64,000 nt of DNA from Symbiodinium sp. CCMP2592 (GCA_905221615.1 CAJNDT010004502.1:339001-403000), one strand, 5' to 3'. Shown: positions 18,255 to 28,465, counted from the first letter of the stretch. Notes: generated by a model not told the origin, from the letters alone. Numbers and translations are program-made.

Positions 18255-18448
18255 GTTCTGGCAATTGCTTTTGTCTCCCTACCGGACGATATGATTCAGC
18301 CAGTGTGTGTTTAATGTTCACCAATTCGGGGAAACATGATGTCGATTGTGGCAAGGAAGAAAAGGCTCTACCAGAAAGTATCCAAAAAGACAAGGATGCC
18401 GCACCCCTTGAGGTTCATGTAGAGGTCTCAGCGGACCTAGCTCCTTAG
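18255..18448 (+). CDS. Candidate exon, Cys-rich with acidic tail
   Basis: Reads SGNCFCLPTGRYDSASVCLM, continues with one more cysteine (DVDCGKEEKALPES), then a charged tail ending at TAG 18446. Non-repetitive and protein-like over more than 60 codons. It may be an internal exon with a donor before the stop, or a terminal exon. No named family. Confidence 0.4.
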
Positions 18449-18505
18449 ATTGGGTAGGTTGACATCTCATGCTTCACAGCTTAATCGTCAGAGACTCCAT
18501 CATCG

Positions 18506-18583
18506 CTTAGACCCCCCAACTACCCTTTAATACCCACCATTAAGGACCAGGAGGGCTCCATTAAAGGGCCATTTTGGGGCGTC
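18506..18583. repeat. Foldback family M
   Basis: CTTAGACCCCCCAACTACCC at one end and AGGGCCATTTTGGGGCGTC at the other, with TACCCACCATTAAGGACC inside. Confidence 0.6.
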
Positions 18584-18756
18584 TTTCCTAGGAGTGGCCA
18601 TGCCAGAACCGACTTTGTTCACCCTAAACCCTAAACCCCTAAACCCTAAACCGGGTCCTGGCTTAGGAGTGGCCATGCCAGAATCGACTTTGTTCGCATT
18701 TCTGTCGGCTGAGCCCCTGGTCGCCGCTGGGCCTTTGCTGGCAGCTTCTTTCTGGT

Positions 18757-18873
18757 TTAACCCAGAGGGTCCACATAGATGACCATTGTGGAACTAATCC
18801 ACCAAAACCATGACAGGGATGGTCTTTCGGGGCTTAATTCCAGAATTGTAGTGAGTATGGACCCTCTGGGTAA
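18757..18873. repeat. Foldback family E
   Basis: AACCCAGAGGGTCC pairs with GGACCCTCTGGGTAAC. Inner ATTGTGGAACTAAT pairs with GCTTAATTCCAGAAT. Copies at 30112, 34212 and 46851. Confidence 0.75.
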
Positions 18874-19221
18874 CTTGGCGTTCTCCTGGTTGGCTCATAG
18901 GACATTAACTTTTTGGGCTTCTATATGAACTATAATAGGGAGGCTAAAAGTTTAACTTCTAGGAGGGCTTCAGAAGTCAGCCAAGTTAAGGTTTTGGGTT
19001 TTGAGTTCAGGGTTTAAGGTTCAGGGCTGAGAGTGTTTGAACATTGAACCCTACGCAGTAAACTCCCAAACCCTGAATCCAAACTCCTAAACCCCTGGCC
19101 CCAACCCCTAAAACCCTAACCCCTGAACCCTCTAGAACCCGTACTTACGGATCCCTTTCAAGGAACCGCTTTACATCCCTTGCAGGGAACCCCTGTAGAT
19201 CCCTACCCAACTCACCCTGAG

Positions 19222-19257
19222 CCCGGCTGGTGTTCTTCAAGTGTACTGGGCTGTCGT
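19222..19257 (+). CDS. Candidate short exon before a family I foldback intron
   Basis: Between CTGAG and a GTAAGC donor the 36 nt read RLVFFKCTGLS. The presumed intron starts at 19258 and contains a complete family I foldback, the same arrangement as at 59532 and 45165. Confidence 0.35.
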
Positions 19258-19272
19258 GTAAGCTAAAAGCAT

Positions 19273-19374
19273 GCCCAAAGGCCCCATAGTAGTTCCTTTT
19301 GAGGGATTACCTTATAGGATTGTAAATATGAGCCCCAAACAGGAACTACTATGGGGCCTATGGGTAAGCCCGAC
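19273..19374. mobile_element. Foldback family I
   Basis: AAAGGCCCCATAGTAGTTCC pairs with GGAACTACTATGGGGCC. The open frame through it gives GLPYRIVNMSPKQELLWGLW, nearly the same peptide as in the copies at 45174 and 59541. Confidence 0.75.
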
Positions 19375-19436
19375 TCAACACTCCCCCCGATGCCGTGAAG
19401 TTCCCCTTGGCCCCCAAAAAGCCTTTTTCGGGAGGT

Positions 19437-19515
19437 TCAGGGGTAGTTATACGAGGAGTTACAAGTCCCCTAATGGGTCTTTTCTGTTACTTTACGTATA
19501 AAACTACCCTTGGAC
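19437..19515. repeat. Unnamed foldback
   Basis: TCAGGGGTAGTTATACG pairs imperfectly with CGTATAAAACTACCCTTGG. Seen once in this window. Confidence 0.5.
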
Positions 19516-20034
19516 CTCCAAGTACAAGTGTAAGGAATTGTTTGTAGAAGCCTGAATAAGGAACCCTAAAAGGTACGTTCTTCGGCTACAGGCCAGGTTT
19601 AGGGTGTAGGGCTTGGGGTTTAGAGTTTAGAGGTCTGATTATGTAGGTGTTTTATGGTTTAGGGAGTTTGAGGTGTTTCAATTCCAGGGAATTTTCAACA
19701 TACTAGAGGTCATGGTTCCGTAATCAATTGGTTGACCCTTAAAGGAGCATCTCGTACTCATTGTCTCATTGCCTTAACATGTCATTCTCCTCACATATAC
19801 ACGGTCCCCCTAATCTCAGGTAGCTTTCAGGATCTCGGGCCGGATGTGGTGTTTTTCGAGCCACCTTCACCAAACAACACTACCTAGGTACGTGGACCCC
19901 TAGGGTAAAGATTCTTCCTGAAGGAAGGTGTATAGGAGTCGAGACATCATCTCATCCCCTTATCGTCTCTGCACACTGTGTGCATGTGCTATACCCCAAG
20001 ACCTTACTCTAATCATAAAGGCTCCTATATATAA

Positions 20035-20185
20035 ATATATGTATATGTACATATGTAATATGGAGAGAGAGAGAGAGAGACATACATACATACATATGTA
20101 TGTACATATATATATATATATATATAGATATATAGATATATAGATATCAGTATATAATCAAGTGTGTGTATATATATATATATAC
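20035..20185. repeat. AT/GA/ATAC microsatellite cluster
   Basis: TATATAT, (GA)n and ACATACATACAT blocks in a row, immediately upstream of the third TSP1 exon. Confidence 0.9.
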
Positions 20186-20188
20186 CAG

Positions 20189-20289
20189 ACTGCGATCTTT
20201 GGGGACAGATCCCAGGCCATGGGGGCCCTGCTCCACCAGCTGCGGCCGAGGGAAGATGACGCGCCATCGACGCCCGATCATGGATGCAG
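20189..20289 (+). CDS. Thrombospondin type 1 (TSP1) repeat exon 3
   Basis: After ATACCAG and one leading base it reads LRSLGTDPRPWGPCSTSCGR and then GKMTRHRRPIMDA. W-x2-C-x3-CG-x-G-x3-R is a clear TSP1 core. Same strand and entry phase as the TSP1 exons at 2609 and 6049. Third positions are GC-rich, unlike the AT microsatellite before it and the TTTAGGG repeat after it. It is an extracellular module of a probable multi-exon surface protein. Confidence 0.65.
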
Positions 20290-20672
20290 TTTAGGGTTTG
20301 GGTTTGGGGGTTTTGGGTTTAGGGTTTAGGATCTTGGTGTTGGGGCTTAGGGTTTATAAGGGTTTTGTGTTTTGGGGCTGAGGGTTTAGGGGTTTAGGGT
20401 TTATAAGGGTTTGGGTTTTGGGGTTTAGGGTTTGGGTTTTGGGGTCCAGGGTTTGTAAGGTTTGGGTTTGGGGATTTAGGTCTGGGTTTTGGGGATTAGG
20501 GTTTATAAGGGTTTGGTTTTTGGGGTTTAGGGTCTGGGTTTTGGGGATTAGGGTTATAAGGGTTTGGGTTTGGGGGTTTAGGGTTTAGCGGTTTAGGGTT
20601 TAATTAGGGTGTAGGGTTTGGGTTTTGGGGTTTGGGGTTTAGGGTTTGGGTTTTGGGGATTAGGGATTAGGT
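20285..20672. repeat. TTTAGGG-type interstitial array
   Basis: About 390 bp of TTTAGGGTTTGGGTTTTGGGG and TTTATAAGGG variants with a loose period of 55-60 bp. Orientation is opposite to the block at 3401. Confidence 0.85.
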
Positions 20673-21424
20673 CATCGGGGGATTACGGCAATGTTGAAAT
20701 AGTTTCTAAGACCCTAAACAGCAGTCCCTAAACCCTATACCCTAAGAGGCACGGGAATGTTGGTTGAAATGAAACTACTGAACCTTAATCCCTAAACGTA
20801 TACCCTAAGAGGAGTGGTGGGATGTGGAGTTTGTAGATAGTTAAGGGGCTTGCAGGGGTATCTTGAAAGGTGGACCCTAACTCCTAAGAACCGTACTTAA
20901 GCCGATCACGAGATTTCAATTTCGCAAGTAGCCTACGTACTTGCCACAGATCGCTATTTCAATTTTTGTGTTGGGTGTTCAAGGGTCCCAAAGTAAAAAA
21001 AAACAAGTATTCCATAGGGGCTCCACATCAAAACTATACTGCAAGTATAATCCACAACCCTATTCTATCCAAGGCCGCTACAATATACAATGCTAAACCT
21101 CAAGTGTTGAGCCTGATCACTACCTAGACCCCCCCCAATTATCCTCTGATATGCCCTGAACCCTAAACCCTATACTCTTCCAAATATTCAACCCCAAACC
21201 CAAAGTCTTGAAGCCTGATATTCCTAGGTAGTATTACGGAGACCCCTTATAGGGGACCCCTGTTAACCTTTCCTCTGGCTCTCTTAAAAGGGATTTTATG
21301 GAGAGGGTCTATATTGCCAAATGTCGACCTAATCTTAAACCCTAAACCCCTAAGCCACTAAACCCTAAATCCTAAAATGCTGTTGTTGCTGTTGCTGGTG
21401 GGGGAATCAATATGACGGTGCTGA

Positions 21425-21585
21425 AGTTGTTGTTTGTACCTTGTTGGTGGTGTTGCTGTTGCTGCTGCTGCTGCTGCTGCTGCGCAGCCGCTGCTGCTGC
21501 TGCTGATGCCGGTGCCGGCGCTGGTGCCGGTGCCGGTGCTGTTTCTGGTTGCTGGTCGTTGCTGCTGCTGTTGTTGTTGTCGTTG
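21425..21585. repeat. GCT/GTT trinucleotide microsatellite
   Basis: GCTGCTGCTGCTGC runs with GCCGGTGCCGG interruptions. The poly-Ala/Cys/Leu frames through it are not treated as genes. Confidence 0.85.
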
Positions 21586-21647
21586 CTTACCCCGACAGGC
21601 TTTAGATTTTTATTGAGGCCCCGAAGTTAAACCCTAAACCTTAAACC

Positions 21648-21739
21648 GTTGATGATATAAATCCTGCATAACCAATAATCAGGAAATGCACCAATATTCC
21701 CATAGTTTAGGGGCCTTCAGGTAATGCAGGATTTATAAC
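21648..21739. repeat. Foldback family K
   Basis: GTTGATGATATAAATCCTGC pairs with GCAGGATTTATA. It is related to family J (hexamer CCTGCA, TAGTTTAG core). A second copy is at 26720. Confidence 0.65.
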
Positions 21740-21877
21740 CCTAAACCCTAACCCTTAAAACCACTATAGATCCCTTAACGGAGCCCCTTAAAGGTGCCCT
21801 TATAGATCCCTTTAAAGCAAAAACCCCAGGATTTCTATATCATCAACCCTCCCAAGCCCCGAGGTACTGCCATTCCC

Positions 21878-21945
21878 AGGGACGAAATCCAGTCTGGCAC
21901 CGAATGCCCAAAGGAGGCTGAAACCTGCACAAGAAGGAAGGTTGC
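21878..21945 (+). CDS. Candidate Cys-containing exon
   Basis: Reads PRDEIQSGTECPKEAETCTR before TTTAGGG repeat begins. A CCCAG acceptor-like site precedes it. Weak but consistent with the Cys-rich series. Confidence 0.25.
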
Positions 21946-22180
21946 AAGATTTGGGGATTCAGTTCAGGGTTTTTGGGTTTAGGGTTTTAGGGTTTTAGTT
22001 TAGGTTTGTAGTGTTTGGGGTTTGGGGTTTAGGGGTTCAGGGTGTAGGATTGTATGAAGCTTCTATACAAGGGTTTCATAGTAGCCTCCCGCGTTGTATG
22101 GGCCCGAATATTTAGCAGCACAATACCCTTGGATTTCTGAAGACCGATGTTGTAAATCCCTAAGAACCCAGTCTCGCTTT

Positions 22181-22740
22181 TCACTTTTTTACATTAATTA
22201 TGAGGTTTGCAAGGCATTGTGAAATTTGCACTGTCATCGCGATTTCCACAGGTTTAGGGTGACTTGGCCTCGTCCGGGACGAGTCTATCATGCTGCAGCA
22301 AGAAGCCCACTTGCCCACAGAGCCAAAGAGTCGATTCTTGTCTTGGGCTCTATGGATGGCCCTGCTTGCTTCTGAAGATGCGCAACCCCTCATATCGCTT
22401 CCCGCCCCTTGTTCAAGCGGGGTGCCGGTATGGGTACACAAGATCATGAGATTAGTTGCTAGATGTTTTGGATCGGATTGCGCAGCTCCTCGATCAGCAT
22501 ACTGCAGGTTTATTCGACAGTATTCCAAGGAGACTAGTAACAAGCATCTCTCCGTGCATCATGCAAAGCCATGTTCCATTCATTCTGTGATAATAATTAG
22601 GACTGAATCTGAATACTTAGCAGCTGAGTGGATACACTTTACACTTTTGGGGTAATATTACCCTTATTACCCACTATAAAACTGAAAGTGTACAGTTTTG
22701 GGGGTTCATGAACGCAGCAACTAAGAGAACAGAGCATGAA
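22181..22740. other. Unique sequence with open frames on both strands, plus a small foldback
   Basis: A + strand frame (22290-22655, 121 codons) and a - strand frame (22181-22543, 120 codons) overlap. Each is protein-like and neither has a known domain, so no call is made. A foldback (TACACTTTACACTTTTGG with AAAACTGAAAGTGTACA) lies at 22629-22700. Confidence 0.35.
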
Positions 22741-23099
22741 AAGGAGCCCAGGGTGTTTGCAAACATCTGTTTCCATGGTATTCTGGGGTCCTAGGAAAAG
22801 CACAAAGCCCAATCCCTCGTCCGCCGAGCCTCAAAGTGGCGGCTCACCTAAACTCGTATCTACATCCTTAACCCCTAAACTTGGGCTCCTGAACAGCCCA
22901 AAACTCGGATTTCAAGCCCCGGAATCTTAAGCCCTTGTAAACCCCCAACTCCCAAACCAAAGCCCCACACCCAGGAATAGGACCGTAAGGACCTTATCAA
23001 AGAGTAGTTAGAGGGGTCCTGGAAGCCCCTTTAGCCTAAACTAAAAGCTTTAAAACCTCAAGAGAGGTCCCTGAACCCTAAAAGCTTTAAACATTTCAG

Positions 23100-23150
23100 A
23101 GAGGTGGACGAGTCAGCCTGCAACCTGGGCGAGTGCATCGAGCAGGGGCC
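23100..23150 (+). CDS. Candidate Cys-rich exon
   Basis: TTTCAG plus one leading base, then EVDESACNLGECIEQG before a TAG at 23152. C-x4-C spacing and entry phase match the other small Cys-rich exons. Confidence 0.4.
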
Positions 23151-23351
23151 TTAGTTCCTGTCTCTAAGGCTCTAAAGACTCACATGTTGAGGCTTTTGGG
23201 GCTGAAGACCATCCTATATGACGCTTTTGGGCTATTTTGAGCCATAGGGTTTAGGAGTTTAAGGGGCTTAGGGGTTTAGGGTTAGGGGTTTGGACTGAAG
23301 CTTCCATTGAACCCGTGGGCCCTGCATCCTTGCTTCTGGCGACCATGGCCC

Positions 23352-23594
23352 ATGTGCGAGAAGCACAAGTCTGAGATCCTCCACCTGAAGAGGACCATCG
23401 GGGAGATGATCGGCGACTACGTGAAAGACCGAGACGGCGAGGAGGACGAAAGGGAGGAGCGGATGGCCACGTTCGAAGAGAACCTCAACACGAGACTTCG
23501 GGACCTGGAGCAGCGAGAGGCCGAAGTCGCCAGATGTGAAGAGGCCCTGAACCAAGAGGATCGTGAGGTGGAGCCTCCCCCGAAGGAAACGTAA
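23352..23594 (+). CDS. Acidic coiled-coil coding exon with stop (probable gene 3' end)
   Basis: 80 codons from the in-frame ATG; the frame is open upstream to 23307, so it may be an internal start of a longer exon. It is very rich in Glu, Arg and Asp with heptad-like spacing (LNTRLRDLEQREAEVARCEE), and third positions are mostly G or C, the strongest codon-level signal outside the retroelement and the ankyrin gene. The end is PPPKET and TAA. It could be the cytoplasmic tail or last exon of a gene coming from upstream, or a short separate gene. No family recognised. Confidence 0.55.
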   Translation: MCEKHKSEILHLKRTIGEMIGDYVKDRDGEEDEREERMATFEENLNTRLRDLEQREAEVARCEEALNQEDREVEPPPKET

Positions 23595-23826
23595 ATGTAC
23601 CAATCCTCAGGGTCATATCCTGGTTTTAAAGGTACAATGGTTACTCTAGGGTAGGGATAGGGCACGAGGGTAGGGCTAAGGATTTTGTAGAGTAGGGCAA
23701 CGTAGGGGCCGTGAGTAATTTCAAGTACTACTCGTCAGGGTTCTTCATATTATACACAAACCCTAAACCCTCCCATAGGGTATCTAAATCCCAAAACATT
23801 TCTGGTCGTCATAAGGCCACTTATTT

Positions 23827-23893
23827 ATGACGACGATGGCCCTGATGACGGTGTGGTTTTCGGCATTGAGTTTGGCACTAGGGTCCAGGCGTT
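23827..23893 (+). CDS. Candidate first exon with signal peptide
   Basis: ATG followed by MTTMALMTVWFSALSLALGS, a textbook secretory signal (hydrophobic core, small residues at the cleavage site). The nearest donor-like site is a GC donor about 65 nt in. It follows the previous stop (23594) by 230 bp and precedes a run of Cys-rich exons ending in a membrane anchor at 35793, so it may start that gene. Confidence 0.4.
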
Positions 23894-24172
23894 GGGAGGT
23901 TACTTCAGGATTTTCTGGGCCCATGCACAGTGACGCAGTTCAGTGCTTTAAGTTTTCAGGGTTCAGGGCTGCCACTCTGAAGCTGCAGTGTCTCCCTGCT
24001 CTGCAGCGGCTTTATCGAGGACTAGCAAAACGAGCCGCATCCCAAGTCCTGCACACGCTGGATGCTACTTGGACCCGTGGACGTTGAACTGCTGCCGGCA
24101 AAGGTCCTGGCACGACTTCGTTCCAGTTGTACTTATTTTCCCGGAGCCCTAAACCCGAAACCCTCATTTCAG

Positions 24173-24274
24173 GCAGTTGGCATCTCCAGCAATGAAGCTT
24201 CAACTATAAAGGACCTCGACCAAGACAAGCACAACGTAATTTCAAATGAGACATTGGAGTTGTTCAGAAGATAA
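24173..24274 (+). CDS. EF-hand-like exon ending in a stop
   Basis: After TCATTTCAG the frame reads AVGISSNEASTIKDLDQDKH and ends NVISNETLELFRR and TAA. The part DLDQDKHNVIS resembles an EF-hand calcium loop (Asp at 1 and 3, Ile at 8), but position 12 is Thr where Glu is usual, so it would bind weakly or not at all. It is a clean terminal exon on the + strand. Its upstream partner is unknown. Confidence 0.45.
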   Translation, partial: AVGISSNEASTIKDLDQDKHNVISNETLELFRR

Positions 24275-24364
24275 AAGTCGCTGCAGTGTGCATAATCTTG
24301 GAGTTGTAAGTTATATTTTGAGCATAAAAGCCTTCATATTATGTCAGAACCTCTCCGACCCAAA

Positions 24365-24585
24365 CCTTAAAACCCCGGGGGCCTGTATGAAAGTAGTCTC
24401 CGCAGCCCCAAACCCAAAACCCTAGACCCTGAGCTCTAAACCTCAGACCCTAAACGATTCAAGCCCTAGACACCAGACCCCTAAACCTTTAAACCCTAAA
24501 CCCCCAAACTTCTAAACCCCTAAACCACCAAACCTGAAAACCCCAGACCCTAAATAAACACTAAGCCCTAGACCCTATACTCCTT
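24365..24585. repeat. CCCTAAA interstitial repeat
   Basis: Degenerate CCCTAGACCCTGAGC and CCCTAAACCCCCAAAC units over about 220 bp. Confidence 0.8.
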
Positions 24586-25254
24586 TCTTCGCTGTCTCAG
24601 GCAGTCGAGCTGTCACTTCGAGGCGCTGTAGGGGTTTTTCGTGTCCGGAAGCCTCACTCTAGGGGTCCTTTAAGGGCTCCTTTAGGGGATCCTTTAAGGG
24701 TTTCTATACGGGATCGTATTCGAAGTTTAGGGGTCTTGAAACCTAAAGCTCTCAGGAAAGACCGTACTACATGATGCTGTTGAGCCATTTTCATCACTAG
24801 GATAAGGCTTCCTAGGGTCTTCTGTAAGGGTCCCATAAGCCTGCTATGCTCTCTATGATGGTCCATGCAACCCACATAGTATGTACTTGGGCCCTAAAGC
24901 TTAGGGCTCCGAAAACGGACCACTGAATTAGTGCAATGAAACGTGATGTAGTGTAACATACCTACCTAAAGCCGGCACTGCAAACAGCAGGTTCTGACGA
25001 TGTAATTATGCGGTACTACCGAGTAGTTGAGAAATCCCACAGGTGGCGCCGCGTGTGGACCGAGCGGCACCTTTAGAAGGTTGTAACGGAACCACGGCCG
25101 AGCAGGTGGGGAGTTCCCTGAATTTGTGCCGCTTGCTTGCGAGGTTCACTTTTTCCGGGTTTCTAAACCAGGGTCCCTCTCCACAGGATCCTCTTAATTA
25201 TCATATTCTACAAGGGTAGGGAGCCTGTCTTTTCTTTGGTTGCTAGCTAGCCAG

Positions 25255-25430
25255 CGGCATGCCCGGCTTGAGTTTTCTTGCAAACCCAACGTACCTGAAC
25301 CCAAAGAATCAGCCTGCGTTTTGAGGATTCCTCGTTCTGATTTCCTTGCCTACCTAAACTTGCCTAAACTCGCGGAAACCTTCTTTGATGGATTCGTAGT
25401 GGTGACAAAGTGTGGCTCGACGATGTCATA
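25255..25430 (+). CDS. Candidate Cys-rich exon
   Basis: After GCTAGCCAG it reads RHARLEFSCKPNVPEPKESA, CVLRIPRSDFLAYLNLPKLA and continues to a third cysteine before a TGA at 25435. C-x11-C with a proline-rich middle suggests a CCP-like half module. About 60 open codons of unique sequence. Confidence 0.4.
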
Positions 25431-25638
25431 TCAATGATTGATTACAGTATTTCCTTATTCCGGATCGTAGCCGACAAGAGCAGACTAATCAACGCTCAGT
25501 GACAGTTTTTTGGAAGATCCTCGTCGTTATTCACAAGGCAAGGTGTACGTGTAGCAGTATAGCACAGAACGACTCGTGAGACATACGCCTGTCTTACAAC
25601 AAGCTGGCTGAAGCATTTGCTGGTTTCCCCTCCAACAG

Positions 25639-25701
25639 GGGTGCCACTTGAACTGTGCCGTGGGCTACGAGGAGGCCACCCTACACCACCTAATCCCCTG
25701 T
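25639..25701 (+). CDS. CCP/sushi-like exon
   Basis: After CTCCAACAG it reads GCHLNCAVGYEEATLHHLIP and then CRMR. C-x3-C-x2-GYE-x(9)-C is close to the middle of a complement-control module. High GC third positions. It fits the extracellular protein series. Confidence 0.5.
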
Positions 25702-25769
25702 AGAATGAGGCAAGGGGATATTGGGATATGCTATGCATTCAGGACGAGATGGGTTTAAGTTTTGAGGGG

Positions 25770-25963
25770 CTTTGTGAATGTTGGAACCTTATGGGGCTCT
25801 CAATTTGGCAGTTGTGGCTTCAGGGCTTGATCGCTCTCAGTGCTTGCGCCGTTGAGCTGGGCGACCTGTGTGTGCGTGTTGTGTTCAGCGCAAACGTTAC
25901 CGACTCGATCTCAGCTCGTGAATTCCTGCCACCATCTGGAAGGCCGCGTTTTGATCCACTGTA
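25770..25963 (+). CDS. Candidate exon
   Basis: Reads through a GGCTTCAG site as GLIALSACAVELGDLCVRVV, then FSANVTDSISAREFLPPSG, and ends at TAA 25962. It is unique and protein-like. Because there is a stop, this may be a terminal exon or intron read-through. Confidence 0.3.
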
Positions 25964-26124
25964 ACCCATCGTTCGCTCCGTCACGCCATACCCAGATGAA
26001 GCGGCAGTAAGCACACTGATAGTGATCATGTGCAGAATAGTGTTTTTGGGTCAATGACAAAAATTTCCTGCTAAACAATCCTCAAAGGAACCTTCTAATG
26101 ATTGTACAAAGCCCTGCATTGTAT

Positions 26125-26223
26125 TGTTGATGGACAAAATCCTGCATGACCCATTATAAGGAATATACCATAGGTCCCATAGTTTAGAGTCCTTAGGGTC
26201 ATGCAGGATTTTGTCCATCAACA
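26125..26223. repeat. Foldback family J
   Basis: TGTTGATGGACAAAATCCTG pairs with CAGGATTTTGTCCATCAACA without mismatch. Near-identical copies at 36875 and 39494. Confidence 0.85.
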
Positions 26224-26625
26224 GTACCAATGAAAACACCTCTGAGGTTCGGGAGGTTCTGGTTCCCAGTCCAGGTTCTTCCTCGCACGCCTCACATCTA
26301 GAGCACAGTTCAGGGTTGAGGGTCGTGGCTAGGGTCCCTGATACTTCGCTGGTTTAGGGTTTAGGGGGTTTAGGAGGCTTTTAGGGTTTAGGGTCCAATA
26401 ACATTCCTAACCTACTTTGTGCCTAGGCTTCCTGATAGGTCGGATCCACAGGAAAAAGTAGGTTGTGGTAGTTGACGGTAGCTCTCAAGTGTGAAACCTT
26501 GAACCGCAAACTTAAAAGCAACCTAAACCCTAAACCCCTGGACCCCAAACTCCTGAAGCCCTAAACCCTAAGCCCTAACCCTAAATCCAAATCTACCGCA
26601 ACATCTGGAGCCTTCCCTAAGGGTT

Positions 26626-26716
26626 CAAATGCTTAATTATCCTATACTCTCCCAAATTAGTAACCTACAAAACTACTATCCTAAACCCAAGTCTAAGTAC
26701 CTCATTGTTGGGTCTT
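26626..26716. repeat. Interspersed repeat family S
   Basis: GGTTCAAATGCTTAATTATC, CCTATACTCTCCCAAA, AACTACTATCCTAAACCC, AAGTACCTCATTG. Copies at 5219 and 43781. Weakly palindromic. Confidence 0.55.
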
Positions 26717-26719
26717 TCG

Positions 26720-26816
26720 GTTGATGATATAAATCCTGCATACCTTAAGGTCCCTAAACTATGGTAGTTATGGTATATTCCTTATTATGGGCCATGCAGG
26801 ATTTATACCATCAATC
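26720..26816. repeat. Foldback family K
   Basis: GGTTGATGATATAAATCCTG pairs with CAGGATTTATACCATCAAT. Confidence 0.75.
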
Positions 26817-26949
26817 CTAAACCCTAAACCCTAAAACCCTATAGATCCCTTAAAGGAGCCCCTCAAAGGTACCCTTATAGATCCCTTTAAAGGAACCCTA
26901 GGATTTCTATCATCAACCGTTTGGACCCTTAGCCTTTAAGCACCAACAG

Positions 26950-27035
26950 GACCGGCCCGTTCTTTGCGCGGGCGGCCTGCGCTTTCTGCGAAGTCGTTGT
27001 TTGGCGACATCCTGCGGCCATTTGGGATGCAGCTT
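26950..27035 (+). CDS. Candidate Cys-rich exon
   Basis: AACAG plus one leading base, then TGPFFARAACAFCEVVVWRH and PAAIWDAAF. C-x2-C, GC-rich codons, same entry phase as the TSP1 exons. No known domain. Confidence 0.4.
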
Positions 27036-27238
27036 TCAAGTTTAGGGTTTAGGGTTTAGGGTTCAGGGTTTAGGGTTTAGGGTTTAGGAACTTTCATAGG
27101 GTATTGAACTTGTTGTTTAAATTTTTTTATTGTTTATGAATAGGTTACTGGATTACAGCAGAAGAATACGGAAGTCTTGGAAAGACGGCGAAATGAGGGA
27201 CCTGATTTGGGCCCGAAGTACCTACCCAAAGGGTCCTA

Positions 27239-27361
27239 CTTAAAGGATCATGGGACTTATTAGTAATTAGGGTTATAATTAGGGTAACTGTACTTATTAC
27301 TACTTATAACCCCAATGAAGGTACTTATAACCTTACTTACTAAGTCCCATGATCCTCCAAG
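27239..27361. repeat. Foldback family A
   Basis: CTTAAAGGATCATGGGACTT to AAGTCCCATGATCCTCCAAG. A family T-like palindrome (ATAATGGTAATTCCTAATA with GGGGCCCC flanks) follows at 27373-27540. Confidence 0.8.
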
Positions 27362-27662
27362 CAGCTACTGTCATGGGAGCTTCCCCAAATCATAATGGTA
27401 ATTCCTAATAGAAGCCCTGCAGTCTACGATATAGGTTAGAAGGGGCCCCCACCCTGTAATAGTGACTATAAGGATTATATTACGGCCCTATGATATTCCT
27501 ATTATACCACCATTACGGGGTGGGGGCCCCTTCCAAGGTATAGGTACTTAGGATGCTTTGGGCTAAAGAATGGGGCATACTTACCCATACCACAATAGAA
27601 ATCTTGTCGCAGAAACGCTATTTTGTACTCTGTAGCTACCTGAGACCCTGAGCCGGGGCATA

Positions 27663-27780
27663 CTTGGAGGATCATGGGACTTAGTAAAGAAGGTTATAAG
27701 TACCTTCATTGGGGTTATAAGCAGTAATAAGTATAGTTACCCCAATTATAACCCTATTTCCTAAGTCCCATGATCCTTTG
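27663..27780. repeat. Foldback family A, opposite orientation
   Basis: CTTGGAGGATCATGGGACTT to AAGTCCCATGATCCTTTG. The core is the reverse complement of the copy at 27239, showing insertion in both directions. Confidence 0.8.
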
Positions 27781-27822
27781 TAGAGTGTTGAACTTCTATT
27801 TTTTGATTTTTGCTGCTTGCAG

Positions 27823-27880
27823 GCAGGAGATGCAGGAGACACCTCTGAGCCCCTTAATCCTTTGTCCGGGCTTCGGTTCT
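27823..27880 (+). CDS. Candidate exon after a strong acceptor
   Basis: TTTTTTGATTTTTGCTGCTTGCAG precedes AGDAGDTSEPLNPLSGLRF and a stop. The acceptor is one of the best in the window; coding content is short. Confidence 0.3.
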
Positions 27881-28465
27881 AAAGATCCGGAGCACTGGAA
27901 CTGGAAAGCTTGAAAACCCATGGCTTAATCATGGCATAATATAATATGGGTACAGCTTGGTTTTGTAGTGTAGGGGCTATAATTCGTGATATGATTCCTC
28001 AAGGTATACCCCCGACGACCCGATTGTTAACCCTTCGTTTGAAGAAGCCACACGCGTGCGTGCTTGCCTGAGGCGAGGCTCCCACGATCGTGAAGGCGGG
28101 AGGGTACTGTTCAGGGTTATTCGATAAGCTTGGTTCGGTCATGGGTGTTAGGGTTGAGGGTTTTGGTTAGGGGCTTATAAACAGCTGCCAATACGATCAT
28201 ACTATCCAACACTAGTTTGGTGGTTGCCTGTTACACTTATGGAATAATGTACCCCAAAACCAAATTCGAATTATCAAGGCCCCACATTAGTTGAGGGTTT
28301 CGGGTGTTTGCTCTTCAGGGTTGGGATTGCAGTAAGGTTTACGCTGGGCCTGTGTTTCCCAGACATTCCACTGTCCCTTAATTAAGGAACATACCTTCAA
28401 TCATACTAGGGACCCCCATTATAACCTTGGATATACTCCTAAGTAATGAAAGGACATTGGAAGAT

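Noticed and set aside
21412-21630. Poly-Ala/Cys/Leu frames resembling a signal peptide
   Set aside because: Produced by the GCT/GTT microsatellite; the hydrophobicity is a by-product of the repeat.
22181-22655. Opposing 120-codon frames on both strands
   Set aside because: Neither has border or domain evidence; calling either would be guesswork.
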